NCBI RefSeq assembly: GCF_001691565.1
Contig: NZ_MAYO01000003.1
Span: forward strand, 1,340,766 to 1,404,765
Source of the DNA: Microbacterium oleivorans
Lineage (GTDB): Bacteria > Actinomycetota > Actinomycetes > Actinomycetales > Microbacteriaceae
Length of the DNA: 64,000 nucleotides
Direction: 5' to 3'
Shown here: piece by piece, positions 1-8,329 of the stretch
Position numbering within the stretch: position 1 is the first letter of the stretch
Layout: each line of letters opens with the position of its first letter
Notes under the pieces: generated by a model
Told to the model about the DNA's origin: nothing
The model's database searches: none
The model's input: only the letters and a program-made list of their open reading frames with translations
Made by a program: the position numbers and the translations under genes

Positions 1-376
1 GCCACGCGATCAGACGCGCGGTCGTCTGAGGCTCGGCGAGCGCCGCCCGGACGTCGTCACGGGCCTGGTGCGCGTCGCGGAGCGCCTCGGCGAGTCCGCG
101 CAAGCTCACCGCGAGCGGCGCCCCGACGACCGTCGCGACGCGCCAGGCTATGCCGATCTGCTGCCAGGCGCCCCCGCGCTCGGCGAGAGCAGACTCCGCC
201 GAGCCACCGGCATCCCGGCGCTCGCACACGGCGATCGCGGCCGGATCTCCCCCGTCGGCGAGATGACGCCACGCGGCGTGGGGCGCGATCCCCGCCTGCA
301 GAAGGACGGCGAGGCGCTGCACGACGGCGGCGACCTCCGCCGCGTCCGGCGACGGCGCTCGCACCTTTCGACGCAT
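1..376 (-). CDS. TadB-like pilus assembly membrane protein (partial, 3' end outside window)
   Basis: The ATG at 376-374 shares its A with the TGA of the tadA gene upstream, so the two are translationally coupled. The visible 125 residues start MRRKVRAPSPDAAEVAAVVQ, followed by an alanine/leucine-rich helical stretch (QRLAVLLQAGIAPHAAW) and then WRVATVVGAPLAVSLRGLAEAL. This is the usual look of the N-terminal cytoplasmic domain of the GspF/TadB family in actinobacteria. TadB proteins are inner-membrane platform proteins that work with the TadA ATPase to build Flp pili or a related secretion system. No membrane segment falls inside the window. Family assignment rests mostly on the tadA neighbour and on the short conserved stretch, so it is reasonable but not certain. 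Confidence 0.75.
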   Translation of the reverse strand, partial: MRRKVRAPSPDAAEVAAVVQRLAVLLQAGIAPHAAWRHLADGGDPAAIAVCERRDAGGSAESALAERGGAWQQIGIAWRVATVVGAPLAVSLRGLAEALRDAHQARDDVRAALAEPQTTARLIAW

Positions 377-1365
377 CACGACAGCTCCTCGATCTCGAGC
401 CGGTCGGCTCTGACGACCGGTCGGGCGAGCCCGACGACGCGGCGCACGCCATCCGATCCGCGCTCCACATGGACGACGGCGCCGATCGCACTGGCCGTCT
501 GCCGCGCAAGGGCACGATCGTCCATACCGGCGAGGGCTCCCAAGGCCTCGAGCCGTGCGGGCACGTCGGCGAGGCCGCTCGCGTGCACTGTCCCCGCTCC
601 GCCGTCGTGTCCTGTGTTCAGAGCGGTGAGGAGCTCACGGATCTCCTCACCGCGGCACTCCCCCACCACCAGGCGGTCGGGACGCATGCGAAGCGCTTCC
701 CGGAGCAGCCGTCCGAGCGGAATGGCACCGACGCCCTCGAGATTGGCCTGGCGCGCCTCGAGACGGACATGGTGAGGGTGGGAGATCCGGAGCTCCGCGA
801 CGTCTTCGATGGTGACGATCCGCTCCGAGACGGGTACACGCCCCAGCAGCGCGGCGAGCAACGTCGTCTTGCCTGCGCCTGTCGCACCCGTCACCAGGAC
901 GTTGCCGCGCCGGTCGACGAGCCTCTCCAACCGCGAACCGATCGCCGCGTCGAACGCGCCGCGTCGACCGAGGTCGTCGAGGTCCGGCATCCCCGTCGCC
1001 GGCAGCCGGATCGAGATCGTGGCCCCCGCGCAGGAGATCGGCGGCAGGACCGCGTGAACTCTGACACCGTGCTCCCACCGGACGTCGGCGCACGGAGTGG
1101 CGTCGTCGAGATGGCGCCCACCGAGCGCGATGAGGCCGACCGCGAGGTCACGAACGGCGTGCTCGTCGAGCCCCCAGTCCGGCACGCGCTCGGTTCCTCC
1201 TCCGCGATCGACGTAGAGACCGTCGCAGCCGTTGACGAAGACATCCGTGACGTCCGGGTCCGCAAGGTATCGCCGGAGCGGAGCGACCACGGGATGCCCC
1301 GGTACCGGTCGAGGCTGCGCGGCGGTGCCGGCACCTCGGCGGGCGACGATGAACGGATGCGGCAT
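376..1365 (-). CDS. TadA/CpaF-family pilus assembly ATPase
   Basis: A secretion ATPase of the VirB11/TadA superfamily, 329 aa with this start, that powers assembly of Flp/Tad pili. Visible features are the Walker A loop GATGAGKTT near residue 160, the following IVTIEDVAELRI segment (Asp box), the Walker B-like RPDRLVVGECRG and the late HASG histidine box. It is short next to full CpaF proteins (over 400 aa) but matches the compact actinobacterial version. An in-frame ATG lies 24 nt upstream (1389), but the ATG at 1365 sits 7 nt after TAGCGT, the leaderless promoter geometry found throughout this window, so I prefer 1365. The gene faces away from acs and is followed by the tadB-like gene with a 1-base overlap. 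Confidence 0.9.
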   Translation of the reverse strand: MPHPFIVARRGAGTAAQPRPVPGHPVVAPLRRYLADPDVTDVFVNGCDGLYVDRGGGTERVPDWGLDEHAVRDLAVGLIALGGRHLDDATPCADVRWEHGVRVHAVLPPISCAGATISIRLPATGMPDLDDLGRRGAFDAAIGSRLERLVDRRGNVLVTGATGAGKTTLLAALLGRVPVSERIVTIEDVAELRISHPHHVRLEARQANLEGVGAIPLGRLLREALRMRPDRLVVGECRGEEIRELLTALNTGHDGGAGTVHASGLADVPARLEALGALAGMDDRALARQTASAIGAVVHVERGSDGVRRVVGLARPVVRADRLEIEELS

Positions 1366-1372
1366 GTCGGCG

Positions 1373-1378
1373 ACGCTA
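1373..1378 (-). promoter_or_regulatory. -10 box TAGCGT of tadA, leaderless
   Basis: Read on the minus strand, TAGCGT is followed by 7 nt and then the ATG at 1365. Transcription would start at or next to the start codon. No Shine-Dalgarno sequence precedes either possible ATG. Confidence 0.5.
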
Positions 1379-1485
1379 GGCGGCGGCATACCCCCACGGG
1401 CCCTGACGGCTCACCCACGTGCATGACGACCGCCGGAGCGGGCGTGTGCAGAAGACGGCGGGACCTCACGCCGAGAGAAAGAGGA

Positions 1486-1555
1486 GGGCGGCACCCAGTG
1501 GGGGGAAAGGGTGCCGCCCACGCGATCGCGCATCAGGGGGGATCAGTGCGATCGC
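1486..1555. other. Two stem-loops in the tadA-acs intergenic region
   Basis: The 370-base gap between the divergent tadA and acs genes has no open gene. It holds a perfect 11-bp inverted repeat, GGGCGGCACCC at 1486-1496 and GGGTGCCGCCC at 1509-1519, with a 12-nt purine-rich loop. A second pair follows: GCGATCGC at 1522-1529 and again at 1548-1555, which can form a stem of about 10 bp. Neither is followed by a T-tract on either strand, so these are not typical terminators. A leader structure for acs or a protein-binding region is possible. A GATAAT box lies at 1578-1583. Confidence 0.5.
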
Positions 1556-1735
1556 GAAGCCGAATCGATGTTCGGGCGATAATGATCTTACGCTCATCCC
1601 GGACGCGACCGCGCCCCTGCATCTTGTGAATTCGCCCTCACCCACTATCGGCGGTAGTCGCGCGTCGGCGCCGAAAATTAGAGTGACCGCATCGCCGCAC
1701 GAGGCCACGACGGCCGGGACGCAAAGGAGCGCCGC

Positions 1736-3709
1736 ATGAGCAGCCAGATCGACCACCTCCTCACCGAGACCCGACGCTTCGCGCCGTCCGCGGAGTTCGC
1801 CGAGCAGGCCAACGCGCACGCCGATCTCTACGACGAGGCAACGGCCGACCGTGAGGCGTTCTGGGCCGAGCAGGCGCGCGCGCTCCACTGGGAGAAGCCG
1901 TTCACCAAGGCTCTCGACTGGTCGAACCCGCCATTCGCGACCTGGTTCGAGGACGGCGAGCTCAACGTCGCGTACAACTGCCTCGACCGCCACGTGGAGG
2001 CGGGTCACGGCGACCGCATCGCCCTCCTGTGGGAGGGTGAACCCGGCGATGAACGTCGCGTCACGTATGCCGAGCTCACCGACGAGGTGAAACGTCTCGC
2101 GAACGTCCTGACCGACCTCGGCGTCGAGTCCGGCGACCGCGTCGCGATCTACCTGCCGATGATCCCCGAGGCCGTCGCCTCGATGCTCGCCGTCGCCCGC
2201 ATCGGCGCGATCCACTCCGTCGTCTTCGGCGGCTTCTCCGCCGACAGCCTGCGCTCCCGCATCGACGACGCCGGCGCGAAGCTCGTCATCACCAGCGACG
2301 GCGGCTACCGGAAGGGGAAGATCTCCCCCCTCAAGCCCGCCGTGGACCAGGCACTCGGCGACCGCGGACACGGCCCGCAGGAGACCGTGGAGCACGTCCT
2401 CGTCGTCAAGCGCACCGAGAACGAGGTCAGCTGGCAGGAGGAGCGTGACCTCTGGTGGCACGACCTCGTACCCGCGGCATCCGCGGATCACGTCGCGCAG
2501 CCCTTCCCCGCGGAGAACCCGCTGTTCATCCTCTACACCTCGGGAACGACGGGGAAGCCGAAGGGCATCCTGCACACGAGCGGCGGGTACCTCGCACAGG
2601 CGGCGTTCACGAACAAGGCCGTCCACGATCTCCACCCCGAGACCGATGTCTACTGGTGCACCGCCGACATCGGGTGGATCACGGGGCACACGTACGTCAC
2701 CTACGGGCCGCTGGCCAACGGTGCGACCCAGGTGATCTACGAGGGCACACCCGACACCCCGCATCCCGGCCGGTGGTGGGAGATCGTCGCCAAGTACGGG
2801 GTGACGATCCTCTACACCGCGCCGACCGCCATCCGATCGTTCATGAAGCTCGGCCGCAGCATCCCCGAACAGCACGACCTATCGTCGCTGCGCCTGCTGG
2901 GCAGCGTCGGCGAGCCCATCAACCCGGAGGCGTGGATGTGGTACCGCCACGTCATCGGCGGCGATCGCGCACCCATCGTCGACACGTGGTGGCAGACGGA
3001 GACGGGCGCGATCATGGTGTCCGCACTGCCCGGCGTGACCGAGACGAAGCCCGGGAGCGCGCAGGTGCCCCTTCCGGGCATCAGCCTCGACGTCGTGGAC
3101 GACCAGGGTCAGGAGGTCGGCAACGGCAACGGCGGTCTGCTCGTGCTGACGGAGCCGTGGCCGAGCATGTTGCGCGGCATCTGGGGCGACCCCGAGCGCT
3201 TCAAGGAGACCTACTGGGACAAGTTCGCCGATCAGGGCTTCTACTTCGCGGGCGACGGCGCACGCCTCGACGAAGAGGGCGACGTCTGGTTCCTCGGCCG
3301 CGTCGACGATGTCATGAACGTGTCCGGTCACCGCCTGTCGACGACGGAGATCGAATCGGCCCTCGTCGGTAACGAAGCCGTCGCCGAAGCGGCGGTCGTC
3401 GGTGCGTCCGACGAGACGACGGGTCAGGCGGTCGTGGCCTTCTGCGTCATCAAGGAGTCGTACATGAAGGCGAACTCGCTCGACGGGCTCGTCGACAAGC
3501 TGCGCGCGTGGGTCGGCGATCAGATCGGCCCGATCGCCCGCCCCCGCGATGTCTACATCGTGACCGAGCTCCCCAAGACCCGCAGCGGCAAGATCATGCG
3601 ACGCCTGCTCCGCGACGTGGCCGAGGGACGCGAGGTCGGCGACACGACGACCCTCGCCGACACGATGGTCATGTCCACCATCAAGGGTCAGGTGACGCAG
3701 AAGAGCTGA
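1736..3709 (+). CDS. acs: Acetyl-CoA synthetase (AMP-forming)
   Basis: 657 aa, the usual length for bacterial Acs. It activates acetate with ATP and CoA through acetyl-AMP in the cytoplasm. Visible are the N-terminal ACS motif region, the AMP-binding loop YTSGTTGKPKG at residues 267-277, the WWQTETGAIM core, the YFAGDGARLDEEGDVWFLGRVDD hinge region (in two parts, GDGARLDEEGD and FLGRVDD) and the C-terminal PKTRSGKIMRR with Lys619. In other bacteria this lysine is acetylated to switch the enzyme off. The start is fixed by AAGGAG at about 1722-1727. It stands alone, convergent with the RidA-like gene, 18 nt away. Together with pta-ackA at 29.6-32.9 kb the cell has both the high-affinity and the reversible acetate route. 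Confidence 0.97.
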   Translation: MSSQIDHLLTETRRFAPSAEFAEQANAHADLYDEATADREAFWAEQARALHWEKPFTKALDWSNPPFATWFEDGELNVAYNCLDRHVEAGHGDRIALLWEGEPGDERRVTYAELTDEVKRLANVLTDLGVESGDRVAIYLPMIPEAVASMLAVARIGAIHSVVFGGFSADSLRSRIDDAGAKLVITSDGGYRKGKISPLKPAVDQALGDRGHGPQETVEHVLVVKRTENEVSWQEERDLWWHDLVPAASADHVAQPFPAENPLFILYTSGTTGKPKGILHTSGGYLAQAAFTNKAVHDLHPETDVYWCTADIGWITGHTYVTYGPLANGATQVIYEGTPDTPHPGRWWEIVAKYGVTILYTAPTAIRSFMKLGRSIPEQHDLSSLRLLGSVGEPINPEAWMWYRHVIGGDRAPIVDTWWQTETGAIMVSALPGVTETKPGSAQVPLPGISLDVVDDQGQEVGNGNGGLLVLTEPWPSMLRGIWGDPERFKETYWDKFADQGFYFAGDGARLDEEGDVWFLGRVDDVMNVSGHRLSTTEIESALVGNEAVAEAAVVGASDETTGQAVVAFCVIKESYMKANSLDGLVDKLRAWVGDQIGPIARPRDVYIVTELPKTRSGKIMRRLLRDVAEGREVGDTTTLADTMVMSTIKGQVTQKS

Positions 3710-3727
3710 CCGGGTGCCCCGGCAGCC

Positions 3728-4195
3728 TCAGGAAAGGGAGAAGACGACCTCTACCTCGACGGGGCTGTCGATGGGCAGCGCCGCCACCCCGACGGCGGAG
3801 CGGGCGTGCCGTCCCGCGTCGCCGAAGATCTCGCCGAGCACGGTGCTCGCGCCGTTGATGACCGCGGGGTGTCCGGTGAACTCCGGCACGGATGCCACGA
3901 ATCCCGTCACCTTCAGGACGCCGGTCAACCGGTCCACGCCTCCGACGGCGTCGGCCGCGGCCGCGACGGCGTTCAGGGCGCACTGGCGAGCGAGCGACGC
4001 GGCCTCGTCGGCGGACACGAGCCCCTCGCCGTCGCCGACCTTGCCCGTTGCCGGCATCGTGCCGTCGACCATGGGGAGCTGACCGGAGGTGTAGACGAGA
4101 TCGCCGTGCACCTTCGCAGGGATGTAAGAGGCCAGCGGTGGGACGACCGAACCCAACTCGATACCGAGCTCGGCCAGCCGTGCGGTGACCGACAT
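3728..4195 (-). CDS. RidA family protein (YjgF/UK114-like)
   Basis: 155 aa, longer than the 125-130 aa of canonical RidA and typical of the actinobacterial YjgH-like branch. RidA proteins hydrolyse reactive enamines and imines made by PLP enzymes. Recognisable are LVYTSGQLPMVDG, ARQCALNAVAAAADAVGG, and VKVTGFVAS-like segments around VLKVTGFVASVPEFTGHP, ending in SPVEVEVVFSLS. The arginine that carries out imine hydrolysis in RidA is not evident at the expected place, so the substrate is open. The ATG at 4195 overlaps the TGA of the DUF4177 gene by one base, so translation is coupled. Confidence 0.88.
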   Translation of the reverse strand: MSVTARLAELGIELGSVVPPLASYIPAKVHGDLVYTSGQLPMVDGTMPATGKVGDGEGLVSADEAASLARQCALNAVAAAADAVGGVDRLTGVLKVTGFVASVPEFTGHPAVINGASTVLGEIFGDAGRHARSAVGVAALPIDSPVEVEVVFSLS

Positions 4196-4413
4196 CAGCC
4201 CTGACCGAACTGTCGCGCGGCGACGGCCGCGGCATCGAGCCCGGCGTTCGCAGAACCCTCGCCGCCCGACGGACGCTTGAAGTAGCCGACGAGACCGCCC
4301 TCGGGGCCGGTGACGACCTGCACGAGCTCCCACCCCTGCTTGCCCCAGTTGTTGAGGATCGCGGCGGTGTTGTGGATCAGCAGCGGAGTGGTCATGTACT
4401 CCCACGTGGTCAT
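4195..4413 (-). CDS. DUF4177-like small protein
   Basis: 72 aa, starting MTTWEYMTTPLLIHN. The core NNWGKQGWELVQVV and the following GGLVGYFKRP are the signature of the short DUF4177 family: a WEYKT-like strand, a GWEL turn and a final strand. No membrane segment or cysteine is present and the function is unknown. A GGGAG box lies about 8 nt before the ATG. It is the first gene of a two-gene unit with the RidA-like protein. From memory, the same pair occurs next to a PASTA-type penicillin-binding protein in Mycobacterium (Rv3678c/Rv3678A near ponA2), which agrees with the PBP gene found immediately to the right here. Confidence 0.85.
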   Translation of the reverse strand: MTTWEYMTTPLLIHNTAAILNNWGKQGWELVQVVTGPEGGLVGYFKRPSGGEGSANAGLDAAAVAARQFGQG

Positions 4414-4499
4414 TTCGGGTCTCCCGGAGGTCGTCGCGGCGCGGCCCTGGCGGGCTCGACATAGGGAGCGTCACCGAGGCATCCCCCAGCTATCTCCCT

Positions 4500-4505
4500 T
4501 ACGAT
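4500..4505 (+). promoter_or_regulatory. -10 box TACGAT of the PBP gene, leaderless
   Basis: TACGAT followed by 6 nt and then the ATG at 4512. No ribosome binding site is present, so the mRNA probably begins at the start codon. No convincing -35 hexamer is visible. Confidence 0.5.
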
Positions 4506-4511
4506 CAGCCT

Positions 4512-7190
4512 ATGCCCCACTCGAAACGCACGGCCACCGGTGTGCTCGGAGGCCTCATGGGCCTCGTCGGCCTCAGCGCCGTCGCTGGCCTCCTCGTCTC
4601 GGCGACCATCACTCCCGCCATCGCGGTGTCCGGGTACGCCGCATCGAGCGCGATCCAGATGTTCGAGGACATGCCGAGCTATCTCAAGATCGAGAAGCTG
4701 ATGCTCCCGACGACGATCTACGCCAAGAACGACGAGGGCAAGGACGTCAAACTCACCGAGTTCTACGACCAGAACCGCATCCCGGTCACCTTCGATCAGG
4801 TCGCACCGGTCATGTACGACGCCATCCTCTCGAGCGAGGACAAGAACTTCTACACCCACGGCGGCATCGACCTGATCGGCACGCTCGGTGCGCTCGCGCG
4901 CAACGCGACGTCGAACTCGAATCGCGGCGGGTCGTCGATCACGCAGCAGTACGTGAAGAACGTCCTGCAGCAGGCCTGTGAGGCGAAGGCCACCGATCAG
5001 GACCAGGTGTACGCCTGTTACAAGGAGACCACCGCCAACCAGGGCACATCGGGCTATCAGCGCAAGATCCAGGAGATGCGCTACGCGATCCAGCTCGAGA
5101 AGAAGTACTCCAAGGACGAGATCCTCATCGGGTACCTCAACATCGCCCACTTCGGCGGCTCGGTCTACGGCATCGGCGCGGCGGCCCGCCACTACTTCGA
5201 CACGACGCCCGACAAGCTCACCATCGCGCAGGCCGCGGTGATCGCCGGCATGGTGCAGGAGCCGAACACCCTGCGCATCGACAAGCCCGGCGGCTCGGTC
5301 ACCAACAAGGCGGGCGAGCTCATCAACAGCAAGGACGACGGCTACCGCCTGACCAAGGTTCGGCAGGACTACGTCCTCAACCGCCTGTTCGAAGACAAGA
5401 AGATCACCAAGGCAGAGCGGGACGAGGCGATCGAGGCTCCGATCGCTCCCAAGATCACTTCCCGCCCGCAGGGCTGCTCGGTGGCCAAGGGGTCGGAGTT
5501 CTTCTGCGCGTACGTCACGTCGATCATCCGGAAGGACGAGGCGTTCGGCAAGACCGAGAACGACCGACTGGCCACGCTGCGCCGCGGGGGTCTCAAGGTT
5601 TACACCACCCTGAACACCGGGTTGCAGGAGAAGGCGAACAAGGCGATCTCCGTCGTTCCGGCCAGCGTGAGCTACATGGACCTCGGCGCCTCGGGCGTGC
5701 AGGTCGAGGTGGGAACGGGACGCGTCCTCTCCATGGTGCAGAACCGCCCGTGGAGCGACCAGGTCGGCGAGAAGGGCACCACCCAGGTCAACTACAACGT
5801 CCCTGTGGCGAACGGCGGCGGCGGCCACTCGGCCGGGTCGACCTACAAGGTCTTCAGCCTCATCAACTGGATGCAGCAGGGCCACTCCGTCAACGAGATC
5901 TTGAACGGTCGCATCGGCAAGAAGTCGGTGGAGACCTGCGACGGCAACACTCAGACGGTGTGGACCGGCCCGGGCAAGGCGCCCGACGGCACCAACAAGA
6001 TCGGCAACTTCGAACGGAATCCCGGATACAGCGGAACCGTGGCTCGCTTCACGAAGGACTCGCTGAACTCCGGCTTCCTGACCATGGCTGAGAAGATCTC
6101 GGTCTGCTCCACGAACCGGGTGGCGATGGATCTCGGAGTCACCACGGGCAACGGTGGACCGCTCGACGAGCAGAACCAGCCGTACGACGTGCTCGGCTCA
6201 CAGGCCGTGGCCCCTGTCGACATGGCCAACGCGTACGCGACGATCGCGTCGAACGGCACCCTCTGCGCGGCGAAAGCCATCGATCGCGTCGTGGACGCGG
6301 ACGGCAAGGATCAGCCCATCCCCGACACGAAGTGCGAGCGGAAGCTGAGCGAGGATGTGGCTGCCACGGCGGCGTACGTCCTGCAGAGCGTCATGTCCGC
6401 CAGCGGAACCGGTAGCGGCGCCCGGACGTTCGACGGCGTTCCCGTCTTCGGGAAGACCGGCATCCACGAGTTCATCCACACGTGGATGATCGGGTCGAGC
6501 TCGAAGGTCACGACCGCCGTCTGGGTCGGGAACGTCAACGCGAAGAAGAACAGCAAGGGCGAGTGGGTGAACGAACGCCTCGACGAGCACGTCGTGAGCG
6601 GCTACAAGCTCTCGCGCATCCGTAACTCCATCTGGCCCGCCATGCAGCGCGCAGCCAACGCGGAATTCGGCGGCTCCGCGTTCCCGAAGCCCTCCCAGGA
6701 GCTGACGAAGCGTTCGTACGCCCAGCTGCCCAACGTGGTCGGCTTGGACGTGGACGCCGCGACGAAGCGCATCGAGGAGGCCGGCTTCAGCGTCACCGTC
6801 GGCGACCCGGTGGCCTCGCCCGAGGCCGAGGGCACCGTCGTCGCGCAGAGCCCCGGCGCAGGTCGCGTCGTGTCCGGCACGACGGTCACGATCAGCCCCA
6901 GCGACGGCAAGGGAGTCGTGGTTCCCGGCGTGAGCGGAACCCCGCAACAGGCGGCTGCCGCGCTCACCGGGGCCGGGTTCACGAACCTGGAGCAGAGCTG
7001 CACCCAGGACGAGGGGGCTCCGCCCGAGGGCGTGGTGACCGGGACGGATCCCGCCGCCGGTCAGACCGTCGGCCGGGACGATGCCATCACGATCCAGTAC
7101 CAGGCCAAGGACTGCGGCGGAAACGGCGGCGGTCCCGGGAACGGGAACGGGAACGGGAACGGCAACAACGGCGACGGCAACGGCCCGTGA
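4512..7190 (+). CDS. Bifunctional penicillin-binding protein (transglycosylase/transpeptidase) with PASTA domains
   Basis: 892 aa class A PBP that polymerises and cross-links peptidoglycan outside the membrane. Order: a membrane anchor at about residues 10-50, a GT51 glycosyltransferase domain with SSEDKNFYTHGG near residue 109 and GGSSITQQYVKN, a transpeptidase domain with the active-site SxxK (Ser443, Lys446), SxN at Ser533-Asn535 and KTG at 648-650, two PASTA repeats from about 738 to 870, and a glycine/asparagine-rich tail made of repeated GN units. It resembles mycobacterial PonA2. The last base pairs overlap the GTG of the metallophosphoesterase (GTGA), so both are made from one transcript. 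Confidence 0.95.
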   Translation: MPHSKRTATGVLGGLMGLVGLSAVAGLLVSATITPAIAVSGYAASSAIQMFEDMPSYLKIEKLMLPTTIYAKNDEGKDVKLTEFYDQNRIPVTFDQVAPVMYDAILSSEDKNFYTHGGIDLIGTLGALARNATSNSNRGGSSITQQYVKNVLQQACEAKATDQDQVYACYKETTANQGTSGYQRKIQEMRYAIQLEKKYSKDEILIGYLNIAHFGGSVYGIGAAARHYFDTTPDKLTIAQAAVIAGMVQEPNTLRIDKPGGSVTNKAGELINSKDDGYRLTKVRQDYVLNRLFEDKKITKAERDEAIEAPIAPKITSRPQGCSVAKGSEFFCAYVTSIIRKDEAFGKTENDRLATLRRGGLKVYTTLNTGLQEKANKAISVVPASVSYMDLGASGVQVEVGTGRVLSMVQNRPWSDQVGEKGTTQVNYNVPVANGGGGHSAGSTYKVFSLINWMQQGHSVNEILNGRIGKKSVETCDGNTQTVWTGPGKAPDGTNKIGNFERNPGYSGTVARFTKDSLNSGFLTMAEKISVCSTNRVAMDLGVTTGNGGPLDEQNQPYDVLGSQAVAPVDMANAYATIASNGTLCAAKAIDRVVDADGKDQPIPDTKCERKLSEDVAATAAYVLQSVMSASGTGSGARTFDGVPVFGKTGIHEFIHTWMIGSSSKVTTAVWVGNVNAKKNSKGEWVNERLDEHVVSGYKLSRIRNSIWPAMQRAANAEFGGSAFPKPSQELTKRSYAQLPNVVGLDVDAATKRIEEAGFSVTVGDPVASPEAEGTVVAQSPGAGRVVSGTTVTISPSDGKGVVVPGVSGTPQQAAAALTGAGFTNLEQSCTQDEGAPPEGVVTGTDPAAGQTVGRDDAITIQYQAKDCGGNGGGPGNGNGNGNGNNGDGNGP

Positions 7191-8152
7191 GGCCTGCGTC
7201 ACGGACCGCCCTCACCGCGTTCGGCGCGGTGGGGGCGGTCGGCGTCTCGGCGCTCGTGTGGGGCATGGGGATCGAGCGCTACCTCTTCACGGTGCGCCGC
7301 CACGAGCTCACCGTCCTCCCCGAGGGCAGCCCGTCGCTGACCGTCCTGCACCTGTCGGATGCCCACATGGCCCCGTGGCAGCACCGGAAACAGCGGTGGA
7401 TCGCCGATCTCGCTGACGCCGTGCAGCCCGACCTCGTCGTCAACACGGGTGACAACCTCGGTCACGATGAGGGGATCCGCGGCATCCGAGCGGCCTTCGA
7501 ACCCCTGCGCGGAGTGCCCGGCTTCTTCGTCCACGGCTCGAACGACAAGGTCGCCCCCAGTGGGCGGAACCCGCTCAAGTACTTCACCGGGCCGTCCGAT
7601 CACCCCGTGCGCGGCCGCCGCCTCGACACCGACGCGCTGGACGCCTATCTGAGCGACCTCGGGCAGACAGCCCTCGACAACACGGCGGCGAGTGTCCGTG
7701 TCGCCGGCCTGCGCATCGATGCCCTCGGCGTCGACGACGCGCACCGGGAGTGGGACGACCTCGACGCTGCGACCACCGCCTTCGAGACGCTGCCCGACGA
7801 CGGCGCCCCCCGCCTGCGCCTGGGTGTCACTCACGCGCCGTATCAGCGCGTCCTGAACGCCTTCACGGATGCCGGTTCCGATCTGCTGCTCGCCGGTCAC
7901 ACGCACGGCGGTCAGGTCCGCATCCCGTTCGCGAAGAAGGCGCTCGTCGCCAACTGCGACATCCCGCTCGATCAGGCCCGCGGGCGGAGCCAGTGGACCC
8001 ACGGCGGGCGGACCGTGCCGCTGAACGTCAGCGCGGGACTCGGCCACTCCATCTACGCCCCCGTCCGCTTCGGGTGCCGGCCCGAGGCATCCGTCCTCGT
8101 CCTCCGCGCACGACGCGCCGACGATTCGCCCGTGGGGCGGTCGGCAGGGTAG
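7187..8152 (+). CDS. Metallophosphoesterase (calcineurin-like)
   Basis: 321 aa. The GTG start overlaps the PBP stop by three bases. An N-terminal hydrophobic segment (ALTAFGAVGAVGVSALVWG, residues 8-26) probably anchors it to the membrane with the catalytic domain attached. Metal-binding motifs are LSDAH near residue 60, NTGDNLGHDEG, the GSND box in place of GNHD, and GHTHGGQVRIP near 240. The GSND form occurs, from memory, throughout actinobacterial members of this subfamily and should not be read as inactivation. Coupling to a class A PBP suggests a role in envelope metabolism, but no substrate can be named. Its TAG stop forms the start of the tRNA-Pro -10 box. Confidence 0.9.
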   Translation: MRPASRTALTAFGAVGAVGVSALVWGMGIERYLFTVRRHELTVLPEGSPSLTVLHLSDAHMAPWQHRKQRWIADLADAVQPDLVVNTGDNLGHDEGIRGIRAAFEPLRGVPGFFVHGSNDKVAPSGRNPLKYFTGPSDHPVRGRRLDTDALDAYLSDLGQTALDNTAASVRVAGLRIDALGVDDAHREWDDLDAATTAFETLPDDGAPRLRLGVTHAPYQRVLNAFTDAGSDLLLAGHTHGGQVRIPFAKKALVANCDIPLDQARGRSQWTHGGRTVPLNVSAGLGHSIYAPVRFGCRPEASVLVLRARRADDSPVGRSAG

Positions 8153-8155
8153 GCT
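8150..8155 (+). promoter_or_regulatory. -10 box TAGGCT of tRNA-Pro
   Basis: TAGGCT begins within the stop codon of the preceding gene. The predicted start point at about 8162 leaves a leader of roughly 7 nt before the tRNA. Confidence 0.5.
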
Positions 8156-8168
8156 TGGAGGGTTGCCA

Positions 8169-8242
8169 CGGGGTGTGGCGCAGCTTGGTAGCGCGCGTCG
8201 TTCGGGACGACGAGGCCGCAGGTTCAAATCCTGTCACCCCGA
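8169..8242 (+). tRNA. tRNA-Pro (anticodon CGG)
   Basis: The acceptor stem CGGGGTG (8169-8175) pairs with CACCCCG (8235-8241), with A8242 as discriminator. The D stem GCGC/GCGC, the anticodon stem CGTCG/CGACG with loop TTCGGGA (8201-8207) and the T arm with GTTCAAATC are all intact. The anticodon at 8203-8205 reads CGG, so it decodes CCG, a preferred proline codon in this GC-rich DNA. The 3' CCA is not fully encoded (CCG follows the discriminator). Confidence 0.97.
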
Positions 8243-8251
8243 CCGCAGAGA

Positions 8252-8279
8252 GGCTCCGCCGGATTCCGGCGGGGCCTTT
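8252..8279 (+). terminator. Rho-independent terminator after tRNA-Pro
   Basis: GGCTCCGCCGG (8252-8262), a 3-nt loop, then CCGGCGGGGCC (8266-8276) followed by TTTC. The stem is 11 bp with one G-U pair. Confidence 0.8.
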
Positions 8280-8329
8280 CGCATCCCTCCTCGGAGGGGC
8301 CATCGCACCTTCCACGGAACCGGAGCACC

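Noticed and set aside
1561..1574. LexA/SOS-box-like CGAATCGATGTTCG upstream of acs
   Set aside because: Only 9 of 12 consensus positions match and neither acs nor tadA is a plausible SOS gene; likely chance in this sequence.
1626..1641. CRP/GlxR-like half sites GTGA and TCAC upstream of acs
   Set aside because: The spacing is 8 nt, not the 6 nt needed for a Crp/GlxR operator, and the flanking bases do not match.
7550..7570. GSND instead of GNHD in the metallophosphoesterase, possible inactivation
   Set aside because: The other metal ligands are intact and, from memory, GSND is normal in this actinobacterial subfamily.
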